Positions 32,563 to 41,010 of a stretch of DNA of 64,000 nt are shown here, one piece after another; the stretch's first letter is position 1, and every line of letters starts with the position of its first letter. Origin of the DNA: Kibdelosporangium sp. MJ126-NF4 (GTDB lineage: Bacteria > Actinomycetota > Actinomycetes > Mycobacteriales > Pseudonocardiaceae); contig NZ_CDME01000002.1 in the NCBI RefSeq assembly GCF_000826545.1, positions 1,993,187-2,057,186 on the forward strand, read 5' to 3'. The notes below the pieces were generated by a model. That model ran no database searches and had not been told where the DNA came from. It worked only from the letters and a program-made list of their open reading frames with translations. The position numbers and the translations under genes were made by a program.

Positions 32563-35500
32563 GTGAAGATCCTGGGTATTCCCGTGCCGACGCCGTTCAG
32601 CATCGCCCGCGCGCTGCTCGACAGGAACAGGCGCAACGTGTGGTCGTGCGATGGACGGCTGCACGTCGAGGTGCACGGCGTTCAGGGACCCCAGGGCACC
32701 CGGGTGGCCCGGCGTGTGGAGAAACGGCTGGCCGAGCAGCCCGGCGTGGTCTGGGCGAAGGTGAACGCGCCCGCGTCCCGGGTGATCATGGCGGTGACCG
32801 GCGAGGCACGCCCGACCGACCTGGTCAAGCTCGTCGAGCGAGCCGAGTCCGAACCGGACACTGACGAGGAGCGGATCGCCGAGGACGAACTGCACCACCC
32901 GGCGGACGGCGCCACCGGCACGCGGTTGCTGCCGACACTGGCGGTGGACGCGTTCGGCCTGCTGCTGTCGGCGATCACCAAGATCTCCCCGTGGGCGCCG
33001 CTGCCCGCCGAGGTGGCTGGTCTGCTGTCGGCCGTCGACATGCATCCGAAGCTCAAAGCCCGGCTCGGCCAGTACATGCAGGGCCACGAACGCGCGGACT
33101 CGGCGACGTCCATGGTCGCCGCCGTCGCGCACGGTCTGGCCGCTCGGAGCGAAAGCACGATGCTGGACGCGGCACAGCGCGTGCAGCAGTACCGGGAAGC
33201 CAAGGCGCACAAGGACGCGTGGTGCGCGGCCGAGGCCGATCTGATCACCGGGCCGGACGACGCGGGCGCGGATCCGGTCGTCACCGAGCGGCCCCGGCCG
33301 GTTCCCGACGGCCCGGCGGAACGCTACGCCCACCGGGCGTTGGTGGCCGGTGCGGCGGCGGGCGCGGTCACGTTGCCGTTCGCCGGGCCGCGCAGGGCCA
33401 TGGGCCTGGCGCTGGCCTCGCTGCCCAAAGCGGTCGGAGTCGGCCGGGCGTCGTTCGCGGCCCACCTGGGCCGGATGCTGGCCAAGCGCGGCACGCTCGT
33501 GATGGACCGGTCCGCGTTGCGCCTGCTGGACAGCGTCGACGTGCTGGTGCTGGACACCTCGTCGCTGAGCTCGGGACGCTGGCTGCTCAGCGACCTGGTC
33601 CCGTTGCCCGGCACCGATCCCTCGGACCTGGTCGAGCGCGCGTTCGGCCTGTTCGACCCGGCGGACCCGGACACGGTACGACGCGACAGTGGATGGGTGC
33701 TCGGCCCGGTCGACGAGCTCGAACTGGAGGGCCGCAAAGGCGTCAGACAACGCAAGAGCCTGGCGAAACGGGCGAAGGTTCTCGGCCTGGCGCACGGCGA
33801 CCACCTCGAAGCGGTGCTGGCCGTGGACAAGGAACCGTCGCCCGCCGTGCACGCCATCACCACCGCGGCCCGCGAAACCGGGCTGGAACTGGTCACGGTC
33901 ACCGACAACCCGGTCGACACGATCCGCCACCTGCAGAGCGAGGACCGTGTTGTCATGGTCGTGTCCAGTGACCGTGAGGCACTCGGCACAGCAGACTGCG
34001 GCATCGGCGTGCAGGACGATGACATTCCCCCGCCGTGGGGCGCGCATCTGCTGGTGGGTACGGACCTGGACGCGGTCGTGTTGCTGATCGAGGCGACTCA
34101 GGCGGCACGGCTGGTCAACCGGGACGGCATCCGGTTCGCGCAGGCGGCGAGCGGCATCGGTGCCGTCGGCGCCCTGAGCTCCCGGCGCACCAGCCCTGCG
34201 GCGAGCAGTCTGCGTGCGGTCAACGGCGGGGCAACACTGGCCTTTGTGGACGGAGTGTGGCGGGCACGGCAAGTGCGTGGCAAGAGTGCGAAACCGGACT
34301 CCGCACAGCCATGGCATCTGATGCCGGTCAGCATGGTGCTTGAGGCCGTCCGGTCCGATCCGGGCGGTCTGCCGTCGGCCGAGGCGCAACGGCGGCGGCG
34401 CGGGACGCTGCTGCGGGACGGTGTTCCCGACACGAGTCTCGGCAGCGCCTTCCTCGCCGAACTGGCCAACCCGCTCACGCCCGTGCTGGCCGGTGGAGCG
34501 GCGCTGTCGGCGGCTGTCGGGTCACCGGCTGACGCGGGCCTGGTCGCCGGAATCACCGGTGTGTCCGCGTTGATCGGCGCGGTGCAGCAGGTCCGCACCG
34601 AACGCTCCCTTGCCGAACTGCTGTCCCGATCCGCTGTCCACACCACCGTGCTGCGGGACGGGAAACACACGACGATCGACGCGAACGAACTGGTCGTGGG
34701 CGATGTCGTCGACCTGGACGCCGGTGACGTCGTCCCGGCGGACTGCCGCCTGGTCGAAGGCTCCGGTCTGGAGCTGGACGAGTCCTCGTTGACCGGGGAG
34801 TCGTTGCCGGTCGCCAAGGATCCGGCTCCGGTGGTCGCGGACCTGGCCGAACGCGCCTCGATGCTGTACGAGGGCACGACGATCGCGGCGGGTCACGCCA
34901 AAGCGGTGGTCGTCGCGGTGGGCGACGCGACCGAGGTCGGCCGCAGCATGGCCGCCGCGCAACGCAACACACCGGTCACCGGTGTCGAGGCGCGGCTGGC
35001 CGAGCTGACCCGGCACGCGCTGCCGGTGGCGATCGGCTCCGCCGCGGCCGTCTCGGGGGCGGGGCTGCTGCATGGCGTGCCGATGCGTGAAAGCCTTGGT
35101 GCGGCGGTGAATCTCGCGGTCGCGTCCGTCCCGGAAGGACTGCCGTTCCTGATCAACGCCGCCCAGTTGGCCGCCGCCCGCCGGTTGGCCGACAAGGGCG
35201 CGCTGGTCCGCAATCCCCGCACGATCGAGGCCCTCGGCCGGGTGGACGTGCTGTGCTTCGACAAGACTGGCACGCTCACCGAGGGCAAACTCAGCGTCGG
35301 CCGGGTCGACTCGCTCGCCCACTCGCGCCACGACGTGCTGACGGCGGCGATGCGGGCGACACCGCATGCCGACAACCCCGAAGACCTGGCACATCAGACC
35401 GACCGCGCGGTGCTGGAAGGGGCACGCGACGCGAAGACGGCGAACAACGGCTGGAAAAAGGTGTCCACGCTGCCGTTCGAGCCGTCCCGTGGCTACCACG

Positions 35501-36762
35501 CGACCGTCGGGGACACCGGCCACGGGCAGGTGCTGAGCGTCAAGGGCGCGCCGGAGGTGATCCTGCCGCGGTGCCGCAACCGCCGGGGAATGCTGAAGCG
35601 CGCGGAAAAGCTGGCCGCCGCGGGACATCGCGTCCTCGCCGTCGCCGAGAAGACCGTGAACGCGGCCGAGGTGACCGACGAGTGCGTGCGGGACCTGACA
35701 CTGCTCGGGTTCCTCGCGTTGGCCGACCCGGTCCGCGACAGCGCGCCACCGGCCGCGGCTGCCCTGCGTGACGCGGGCGTGCAGATCGTGATGATCACGG
35801 GCGACCACCCGGCCACCGGTGAGGCCATCGCCAGCAAGGTCAACGGATCCGGCAACTCCACTGTGGTCACCGGCGCCGATGTAGAGGAGCTCGGCGACGA
35901 CGAACTGGCTGAACTGCTGCCCGAAGTGGACGTGATCGCCCGGTGCAGCCCGGCGCAGAAGGTCCGGATCATCGAGGCGTACCGCGCGATGGGCCGGGTC
36001 GTGGCGATGACCGGTGACGGCGCCAACGACGCCCCCGCGATCCGGCTCGCCGATGTCGGGATCGCGTTGGGGCAGCGCGGAACCCCGGCCGCGAAGGCCG
36101 CCGCCGACCTCGTGGTGACCGACGACCGGCTTGAGACGATCATCGCCGCGTTGGTCGAGGGCAGGGCGATGTGGGCGTCCGTCCGCGAGGCACTGGGCAT
36201 CCTGCTCGGCGGCAACGCGGGCGAGATCGCGTTCAGCGTGCTCGGCTCGGTCCTCACTGGACGGTCGCCGCTGGGCGCGCGGCAACTGCTGCTGGTGAAC
36301 CTGCTCACGGACCTCGCGCCCGCACTGGCCATCGCACTGTCCCGCCCGGACGGTGAGTCTGTGCAGGATCTGTTGCGGGAAGGGCCAAGCGCGTCACTGG
36401 GAGCTGCGCTTGGCCGCGACATCACGGCACGCGCGATCACCACGACTCTCGGCGCGGGCACGGCATGGACCGCCGCCCGGTTCACCGGACGGGCCCGCCG
36501 GGCGAGCACAGTCGCGTTGGCGTCGCTGGTGGCCACGCAACTCGGGCAGACGCTGATCGCGGGCGGCAGGGACCGCACCGTGCTCGCGGCGGGACTGGGT
36601 TCGGCGGCGATCCTCGGCGGGGTGATTCAGACGCCCGGCGTCAGCCAGTTCTTCGGCTGCACGCCGTTGGGGCCGATCGGCTGGGGCATCGCGTTGTCCA
36701 GCGCGGCAGCCGCCAACCTGGCAGCGCCGGTGGTTACTCGGCTGATGCCGTCGTCAGAGTGA
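32563..36762 (+). CDS. Large cation-translocating P-type ATPase, CtpI/CtpH-like
   Basis: A 1399-residue ATPase. The phosphorylation site is Asp900 in CFDKTGTLTEG; the actuator loop LTGESLPVA and the hinge MTGDGANDAPAIRLADVGIALGQRGTPAAKAAADLVV are intact. The N-terminal ~110 residues resemble an HMA ferredoxin-like fold (LHVEVHGVQGP...GVVWAKVNAPASRVIMAV) without a CxxC. A second long region (residues ~280-560) contains a degenerate ATPase-like segment, as in mycobacterial CtpI and CtpH. The ion is unknown; an alkaline-earth or divalent metal is likely. GTG at 32563 has a weak GGGAAAG site. The 3' end overlaps the convergent sucrase-like gene by 29 bp. Confidence 0.9.
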   Translation: MKILGIPVPTPFSIARALLDRNRRNVWSCDGRLHVEVHGVQGPQGTRVARRVEKRLAEQPGVVWAKVNAPASRVIMAVTGEARPTDLVKLVERAESEPDTDEERIAEDELHHPADGATGTRLLPTLAVDAFGLLLSAITKISPWAPLPAEVAGLLSAVDMHPKLKARLGQYMQGHERADSATSMVAAVAHGLAARSESTMLDAAQRVQQYREAKAHKDAWCAAEADLITGPDDAGADPVVTERPRPVPDGPAERYAHRALVAGAAAGAVTLPFAGPRRAMGLALASLPKAVGVGRASFAAHLGRMLAKRGTLVMDRSALRLLDSVDVLVLDTSSLSSGRWLLSDLVPLPGTDPSDLVERAFGLFDPADPDTVRRDSGWVLGPVDELELEGRKGVRQRKSLAKRAKVLGLAHGDHLEAVLAVDKEPSPAVHAITTAARETGLELVTVTDNPVDTIRHLQSEDRVVMVVSSDREALGTADCGIGVQDDDIPPPWGAHLLVGTDLDAVVLLIEATQAARLVNRDGIRFAQAASGIGAVGALSSRRTSPAASSLRAVNGGATLAFVDGVWRARQVRGKSAKPDSAQPWHLMPVSMVLEAVRSDPGGLPSAEAQRRRRGTLLRDGVPDTSLGSAFLAELANPLTPVLAGGAALSAAVGSPADAGLVAGITGVSALIGAVQQVRTERSLAELLSRSAVHTTVLRDGKHTTIDANELVVGDVVDLDAGDVVPADCRLVEGSGLELDESSLTGESLPVAKDPAPVVADLAERASMLYEGTTIAAGHAKAVVVAVGDATEVGRSMAAAQRNTPVTGVEARLAELTRHALPVAIGSAAAVSGAGLLHGVPMRESLGAAVNLAVASVPEGLPFLINAAQLAAARRLADKGALVRNPRTIEALGRVDVLCFDKTGTLTEGKLSVGRVDSLAHSRHDVLTAAMRATPHADNPEDLAHQTDRAVLEGARDAKTANNGWKKVSTLPFEPSRGYHATVGDTGHGQVLSVKGAPEVILPRCRNRRGMLKRAEKLAAAGHRVLAVAEKTVNAAEVTDECVRDLTLLGFLALADPVRDSAPPAAAALRDAGVQIVMITGDHPATGEAIASKVNGSGNSTVVTGADVEELGDDELAELLPEVDVIARCSPAQKVRIIEAYRAMGRVVAMTGDGANDAPAIRLADVGIALGQRGTPAAKAAADLVVTDDRLETIIAALVEGRAMWASVREALGILLGGNAGEIAFSVLGSVLTGRSPLGARQLLLVNLLTDLAPALAIALSRPDGESVQDLLREGPSASLGAALGRDITARAITTTLGAGTAWTAARFTGRARRASTVALASLVATQLGQTLIAGGRDRTVLAAGLGSAAILGGVIQTPGVSQFFGCTPLGPIGWGIALSSAAAANLAAPVVTRLMPSSE

Positions 36763-37708
36763 TGTTCTCGGTGATGTAGCCACCGGGGGCGACCATCGCG
36801 TTGCACCGGCTCGGGCCGCGGCCGATCACGGCGCGCCGCGAGATGGTGACCTCGTATCGCTCCTGGCCCGCGCGGACGGTCACCACGCGCGCCTCGGATT
36901 CCAGGTCGGTTTCCACGGGGTGTTCGGAAACGGCGACCACGTCGTCGATGCCGCGCAGGCCGGTGTGCTTGCGCAGGGCGATCTCGGCGTACTGGGACCA
37001 TTGGGTTTCGGCGGCCGTGCGGCCGCGCAGGTGTTCCGGGTCGACCTGACCGGCCAGGGCGCCCTTGACGACGTTGTGCGCTTCGTCGGGGTCGAGTTGC
37101 CCGTGCAGGAAACCGTCCGGCACCACCAGGAGGTTGCCCGCCCAGCGGTCACCGCCGACGTGACTGACCTCCCATGCGCGACCTGGATAGGTGGCACCGA
37201 GCGATGCGGCCAGTGGCCTGCCGAGCAGCGCGCAGCACATGTCCTTGGTGCCGTGCGTGCAGACGAGGAACATCGGGCCGAGGTACGGCTTGCCGATGCC
37301 GCCGCGGCCGTCGACGATCGCGTCGAGGTCCAGGTCGGCGAGGTCCTGGAGTTCGTTGATGCGGAAGGATTCCATCCAGTGGCCACGGGGCCCGGATGTG
37401 CCGCCGACGAACACACGCCTGCCGGCCAGGTTCGGCTCGCGGGTGTGCCTGCCGGGCTGGCGGATCAGCAGGGGGCGCAGCCCGTGCGCGCGCAGCTCTT
37501 CGAGCCGGGCACGGCGTTCGGCGGGAAAGGCCTCTTCGATGGCGAGTTCCAGCGCGTCCGACGGCCACGGGCCCGGGTATTCGATCAACAGCCAGGCCCG
37601 CATGTGGGCGGCTGTGCCCGCTGGACTGCCACCGAGCATTCGCGCCACCACGGCGCAGCCCGGCAGCTTCCCGGCGGGAGCTGCGGCGCCAGAGAGCTGC
37701 GCGGTCAT
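36734..37708 (-). CDS. Sucrase/ferredoxin-like family protein
   Basis: A 324-residue protein of the sucraseferredoxin-like, thioredoxin-fold [2Fe-2S] group. CTHGTKDMCCALLGRPLA holds the cysteines, and EVSHVGGDRWAGNLLVVPDG is the conserved His-containing signature. Members are proposed redox or iron-handling proteins, and several lie in siderophore loci. An IdeR/DtxR-like box (TTAGGCATGCCTAA) is 34 bp upstream of the ATG, suggesting iron-repressed expression. It follows the JmjC gene with a 57-bp gap on the same strand, so it may have its own promoter. Confidence 0.85.
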   Translation of the reverse strand: MTAQLSGAAAPAGKLPGCAVVARMLGGSPAGTAAHMRAWLLIEYPGPWPSDALELAIEEAFPAERRARLEELRAHGLRPLLIRQPGRHTREPNLAGRRVFVGGTSGPRGHWMESFRINELQDLADLDLDAIVDGRGGIGKPYLGPMFLVCTHGTKDMCCALLGRPLAASLGATYPGRAWEVSHVGGDRWAGNLLVVPDGFLHGQLDPDEAHNVVKGALAGQVDPEHLRGRTAAETQWSQYAEIALRKHTGLRGIDDVVAVSEHPVETDLESEARVVTVRAGQERYEVTISRRAVIGRGPSRCNAMVAPGGYITENITLTTASAE

Positions 37709-37741
37709 CCGACCGCCACCCCCTGGCGCTGCGAACTTATC

Positions 37742-37755
37742 TTAGGCATGCCTAA
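37742..37755. promoter_or_regulatory. IdeR/DtxR-like iron box
   Basis: TTAGGCATGCCTAA is a perfect palindrome in AT-rich DNA. Its TTAGG/CCTAA halves match DtxR-family iron boxes. It lies between the JmjC gene stop and the start of the sucrase/ferredoxin-like gene. Confidence 0.7.
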
Positions 37756-37765
37756 TCTTACATGC

Positions 37766-38956
37766 CTAGGCCACAGCCAGCAGCCCCTGGGTGATCAACT
37801 CGCCGAGAAGGGCACGGACAGTCACCCGATCCAGCGTCGGTTCGGCCATTTCCACCAGCGTCTCCACCGTCGTCGGCGTCCCGCTGAGCAGGGCGGACAG
37901 CACAGGCCCGGCGGCGGCACCGAAGGTGAACCGGCTGCCGGATGCGAGAAGCGTCACTGTCGCGTCCTGGTGCTGCAGGACCGCACGCGGCGTCAGCAGA
38001 CGGACAGTCGCCGTGTCCTGCGGCGGCAACAGGTCCGACGTCGCCGCCCACGGCAGGCCGATCCGGGTGTACGCCGGGCCGTGCGCGTCACGGTCGGTGA
38101 GGAACCGGTCGACCAGGTCCGGCGTCAGCAGCGCCTCGATCCCCGCCCTGAGCTCGGCGGCGTGTGCGTGGCGTGCCGATTCCGGCCCGAACCTGGGCAG
38201 GTCGCGGCGGAACCGCTCGTCGACGCGCAACTGGTCGGCGAGCCAGTTGACCAGGTCGATCCCGGTCGCCGGGTTGAACCCGATGGTCAGGTGCAGCGAC
38301 TGCTCGCCGATCGCCGACACGTCGTGCCAGTGGCCGCGCGGCACGTACAACGCGTCGCCGTCCTCCAGCATGAACTCCGCGATCGGCTCGGCGGGCGGCT
38401 GCGGCGGCGGCTCGACGTCCCGATGCAGCGGCGACGGACGCGTGGCACCGTGGATCCGCCAGCGTTTGCGGCCGGAGATCTGCAGGATGAACGCGTCGTG
38501 GTCGTCCCAGTGCACGTCGAAACCGTGTGTCTTGCCCCAGCCCGCGTACAGGTTCACCTGAACCCGTTCCCGCAGGTCGTGCTCCAGCCGCGCGGTCAGG
38601 TCGGCCACCGGGTCGACGAGTTCCTGCACGGCGTCGAGCACCAGGGTGGCGCCGTTGCGCAGGTGTTCGGTGAGCGGCGCGGACAGCAGCTTCGGGATCT
38701 GCGGGCCACGCTTGGGCGTCACCATCTCCGTGTACGTGTGGGTGGGAACGACGTCGCCGTCCATGGCCAGCCGCAGCCGCGGGAAGTCGAGGCGGTGCTG
38801 GCGCAGCACGGTGTTCAGCGTCGACCACGGCATCAAGGAGGCGAACCGGCCCGCAGTTCCGGGGAACCGGTGGTGGGACTGGCCTTGCACCGAACCGAGG
38901 AACTGGCTGACCTCGAGCGGTGCCACGAGGTCAGCCAGGGTGAACGATCCGGCCAC
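37766..38956 (-). CDS. JmjC/cupin-4 2-oxoglutarate-dependent oxygenase
   Basis: A 396-residue protein with a RoxA/YcfD-like core. The Fe ligands His149 and Asp151 lie in FDVHWDDHDAFILQISGRKRW, and the distal His211 in GDALYVPRGHWHDV. A winged-helix-like C-terminal domain follows (VLSALLSGTPTTVETLVEMAE...LLGELITQGLLAVA). Such enzymes hydroxylate residues in ribosomal proteins or peptides. The start GTG at 38956 directly abuts the stop of a 41-residue peptide gene (TGA|GTG), so the two are strictly coupled in translation. This supports the peptide being its substrate; hydroxylation of ribosomal protein is the alternative. Confidence 0.88.
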   Translation of the reverse strand: MAGSFTLADLVAPLEVSQFLGSVQGQSHHRFPGTAGRFASLMPWSTLNTVLRQHRLDFPRLRLAMDGDVVPTHTYTEMVTPKRGPQIPKLLSAPLTEHLRNGATLVLDAVQELVDPVADLTARLEHDLRERVQVNLYAGWGKTHGFDVHWDDHDAFILQISGRKRWRIHGATRPSPLHRDVEPPPQPPAEPIAEFMLEDGDALYVPRGHWHDVSAIGEQSLHLTIGFNPATGIDLVNWLADQLRVDERFRRDLPRFGPESARHAHAAELRAGIEALLTPDLVDRFLTDRDAHGPAYTRIGLPWAATSDLLPPQDTATVRLLTPRAVLQHQDATVTLLASGSRFTFGAAAGPVLSALLSGTPTTVETLVEMAEPTLDRVTVRALLGELITQGLLAVA

Positions 38957-39082
38957 TCAGTCGTTGCCGTCGTTGTCGGTCACGGCACCGTTGGCCTTGC
39001 CACGGTCCACGGCGGTGGTGAGCGGCTCGACGCCGATCAGCAGGCCGCTCGCCGGGGGTGTGTTCGCCTGTTCCTGAGCCAT
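38957..39082 (-). CDS. 41-residue peptide, candidate RiPP-like precursor
   Basis: The ATG at 39082 follows GTGAGGTACGG, a usable ribosome site. The product opens MAQEQANTPPASGLLIGVEP and ends in an Asp/Asn/Gly-rich tail (GAVTDNDGND). There is no Cys, Trp or Tyr, and no transmembrane stretch. Codon third positions are mostly G or C, as in real genes here. The stop touches the JmjC start, and a promoter-like TATCTA lies upstream in the 76-bp gap. A leader (GLLIGVEPLTTAV) plus Asp/Asn-rich core arrangement, and the partner oxygenase, fit a ribosomally made, hydroxylated peptide. This is inference; it could also be an antitoxin-like or regulatory microprotein. Confidence 0.68.
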   Translation of the reverse strand: MAQEQANTPPASGLLIGVEPLTTAVDRGKANGAVTDNDGND

Positions 39083-39158
39083 CCGTACCTCACAGAGTGT
39101 TAGATAGGACCGGACACTTCGTAACCACTGGCCAGATTACGTGATCAACAGCGCGGTT

Positions 39159-40040
39159 TCATCGGTCATTCGGGGTGGTTCCCATTACCTTGACGTGATC
39201 CAGCTCCAGCAACGCCAGGTAGTCGCGCAACGGCCGGTCGCCGACGGTGATCCGCAGCCACAGCTGGCCGTCCACAGTGGTCACTTCCAGCCCGTTCTTC
39301 GCCAGGTCGGCGACCGTCTCGTCAGCGGCACCGGCCGGGCGGAACACCACGGTCGCCAGGGTGGGCCGGTCCCACAGCCGCAGGCCCGGCCGGGCGGTCA
39401 CGGCGTCGGCGAGGGCGGCCGCCATGTCGCACCGGCGTTCGGCGGCCGGTCCGATGTCCGACCGACAGGCGCGGAACACGGCGGCGACCTCGGGATGCCC
39501 CATCATCCGCACTCCGGTCAACGAACCGACGTCGCGCACGGCCAGCAAACCCGTCGAAGCCCCCAGTTCGGGCAATTCGACCGTCACCGAGTCGGCGAGG
39601 TCGATCCCGTCGAGCAAGGGCCGCAAGCGATCGCTGAACAGCATCGCTCCCCCACCGGCCGCGTCCACGTGTAACCAGCTGCCCCGGCGGCGGCACACCC
39701 TGCCGATGTCGCGCAACGGATCGATCGAGCCGGTGTCGGCCGTTCCCGCCGAGGCCACGACCACCGACACGTCCGGCAGCCGCGCGAGCGCCTCGGCGAC
39801 GTGCGCGATCGAGTCGAGCACCACCGGCGGCGGCAACTCCAACTGCTCGGCCGCGTCCGCCACGCTCGGCCGGGCGCTGCGGGCACAGACCACACGCACC
39901 GGCGCGCCCGCCGCGTCCTTCTTCGCCAGCAGCATGCCGAGCAGCGTGGACTCCGTGCCGCCGTTGGTGATCACCGCCCCGGGCGCGCCGCGCGGGAAGC
40001 ACAACCGTGCGACACCGGACTGAATCGACGGCTCGATCAT
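39159..40040 (-). CDS. PLP-decarboxylase-fold protein lacking the catalytic lysine
   Basis: A 293-residue relative of group II pyridoxal-dependent decarboxylases. It retains VITNGGTESTLLGMLLAKK (phosphate-loop region) and WLHVDAAGGGAMLFS (His124 and Asp126). The segment that normally reads DSVTVD-HK reads ADSVTVELPELGASTGLL here, so the PLP-binding lysine is missing. The N-terminal ~110 residues of the family are absent too. The ATG at 40040 overlaps the previous stop (ATGA), and the frame is intact with normal codon use. It is therefore more likely a repurposed protein than simple decay. Role unknown. Confidence 0.78.
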   Translation of the reverse strand: MIEPSIQSGVARLCFPRGAPGAVITNGGTESTLLGMLLAKKDAAGAPVRVVCARSARPSVADAAEQLELPPPVVLDSIAHVAEALARLPDVSVVVASAGTADTGSIDPLRDIGRVCRRRGSWLHVDAAGGGAMLFSDRLRPLLDGIDLADSVTVELPELGASTGLLAVRDVGSLTGVRMMGHPEVAAVFRACRSDIGPAAERRCDMAAALADAVTARPGLRLWDRPTLATVVFRPAGAADETVADLAKNGLEVTTVDGQLWLRITVGDRPLRDYLALLELDHVKVMGTTPNDR

Positions 40041-40987
40041 TCCGGCGCCAGTGCCCTGACCACCTTGCGCGGGTCCGCACCGGTCGGCAGCACACTGATC
40101 ACCGGCGTGTCCAGACCGGACTCGACGTACTGGGCGACGATCTCCCGGCAGCGTTCCGGGCTGCCGTGCACGATCAGCGCGTCGACCACCTCGTCCGGGA
40201 TGACCTCGTTGGCCCGCTGCCGGTCGCCCGCCGCCCACGCTTCGTGCATGGGTTTGAGCAGCTCCCCGCGGCCGAGCCAGTCGTGGAACGCCGCGTACAC
40301 CGGCACGGTCAGGTAGCTGGAGATCAGCAGCCTGCCCAGGCCGCGTGCCGCGTTCACGTCCTCGGTCGGGCAGACGAACACCCTGGCCACCAGTTCGAAG
40401 CCCGCGCCGACCTCGGCACGGACCTGGGGCACGTCGGACGGCGCCAGCCAGTTCGTGATCGCGCCGTCGGCCTCCTTGCGCGCCAGCTTGAGCATGCCCG
40501 GCCGCAGCGCGGCGAGCATGATCCTGGGCGGCGGCTTCGGCGGGTTCTCCAGTCGGAACTTCGAGATCTCGAATGTCGGGTACTTCTCGGTGACCTTCTG
40601 CCCGGTGAACGCGGAACGCAGAAACCGCAACGTGTCCCGAGTACGCGCGTACGGTTCGGTGAACTCCTGTGCGTTCCACCCCTGCACGATCACCGGCGAC
40701 GAAGTGCCGATACCGAGTACGAAACGGTCCGGCGCCAGCTCGGCGATGGTGGCCGCGGTCATGGCCAGCAAGCCGGGACCGCGCGTGTACACCGGGGCGA
40801 TCGCGGTGCCCAGGCGCAGTTCCGGTGCCCACTCGGCGGCCAGCGCGAGCGGCGTGAACGCGTCGGTTCCGGCGGTTTCGGCGGTCCACACGTCGGTGTA
40901 CCCGAGCTCCGGCAACTCTCTGACCAGGTCGCGGTGTTCGGCGAGCGGAACTCCGATCAGTGGCAGCGTGATGCCCCAGCGGCCCAT
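40037..40987 (-). CDS. LLM-class flavin-dependent oxidoreductase
   Basis: A 316-residue luciferase-like monooxygenase family protein. Seen are GITLPLIGVPLAEHRDLVRELPELGYTDVWTAET, APVYTRGPGLLAMTAATIAEL, FVLGIGTSSPVIVQGWNA and PPRIMLAALRPGMLKLARKEADG. This fits the F420-dependent actinobacterial subgroup, but FMN cannot be excluded. ATG at 40987 has AAGGGA 9 nt upstream and lies 23 bp after the S9 peptidase stop. It is coupled to the lysine-less PLP-fold gene by an ATGA overlap, so the two products probably act together. The substrate is unknown. Confidence 0.88.
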   Translation of the reverse strand: MGRWGITLPLIGVPLAEHRDLVRELPELGYTDVWTAETAGTDAFTPLALAAEWAPELRLGTAIAPVYTRGPGLLAMTAATIAELAPDRFVLGIGTSSPVIVQGWNAQEFTEPYARTRDTLRFLRSAFTGQKVTEKYPTFEISKFRLENPPKPPPRIMLAALRPGMLKLARKEADGAITNWLAPSDVPQVRAEVGAGFELVARVFVCPTEDVNAARGLGRLLISSYLTVPVYAAFHDWLGRGELLKPMHEAWAAGDRQRANEVIPDEVVDALIVHGSPERCREIVAQYVESGLDTPVISVLPTGADPRKVVRALAPE

Positions 40988-41010
40988 TCACATATTCCCT
41001 TCTTGCGCCT

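Noticed and set aside
40041..40991. N-terminal extension of the PLP-fold protein through the LLM gene
   Set aside because: The extended frame is a shadow of the LLM gene; the ATGA overlap at 40037-40040 marks the real start.
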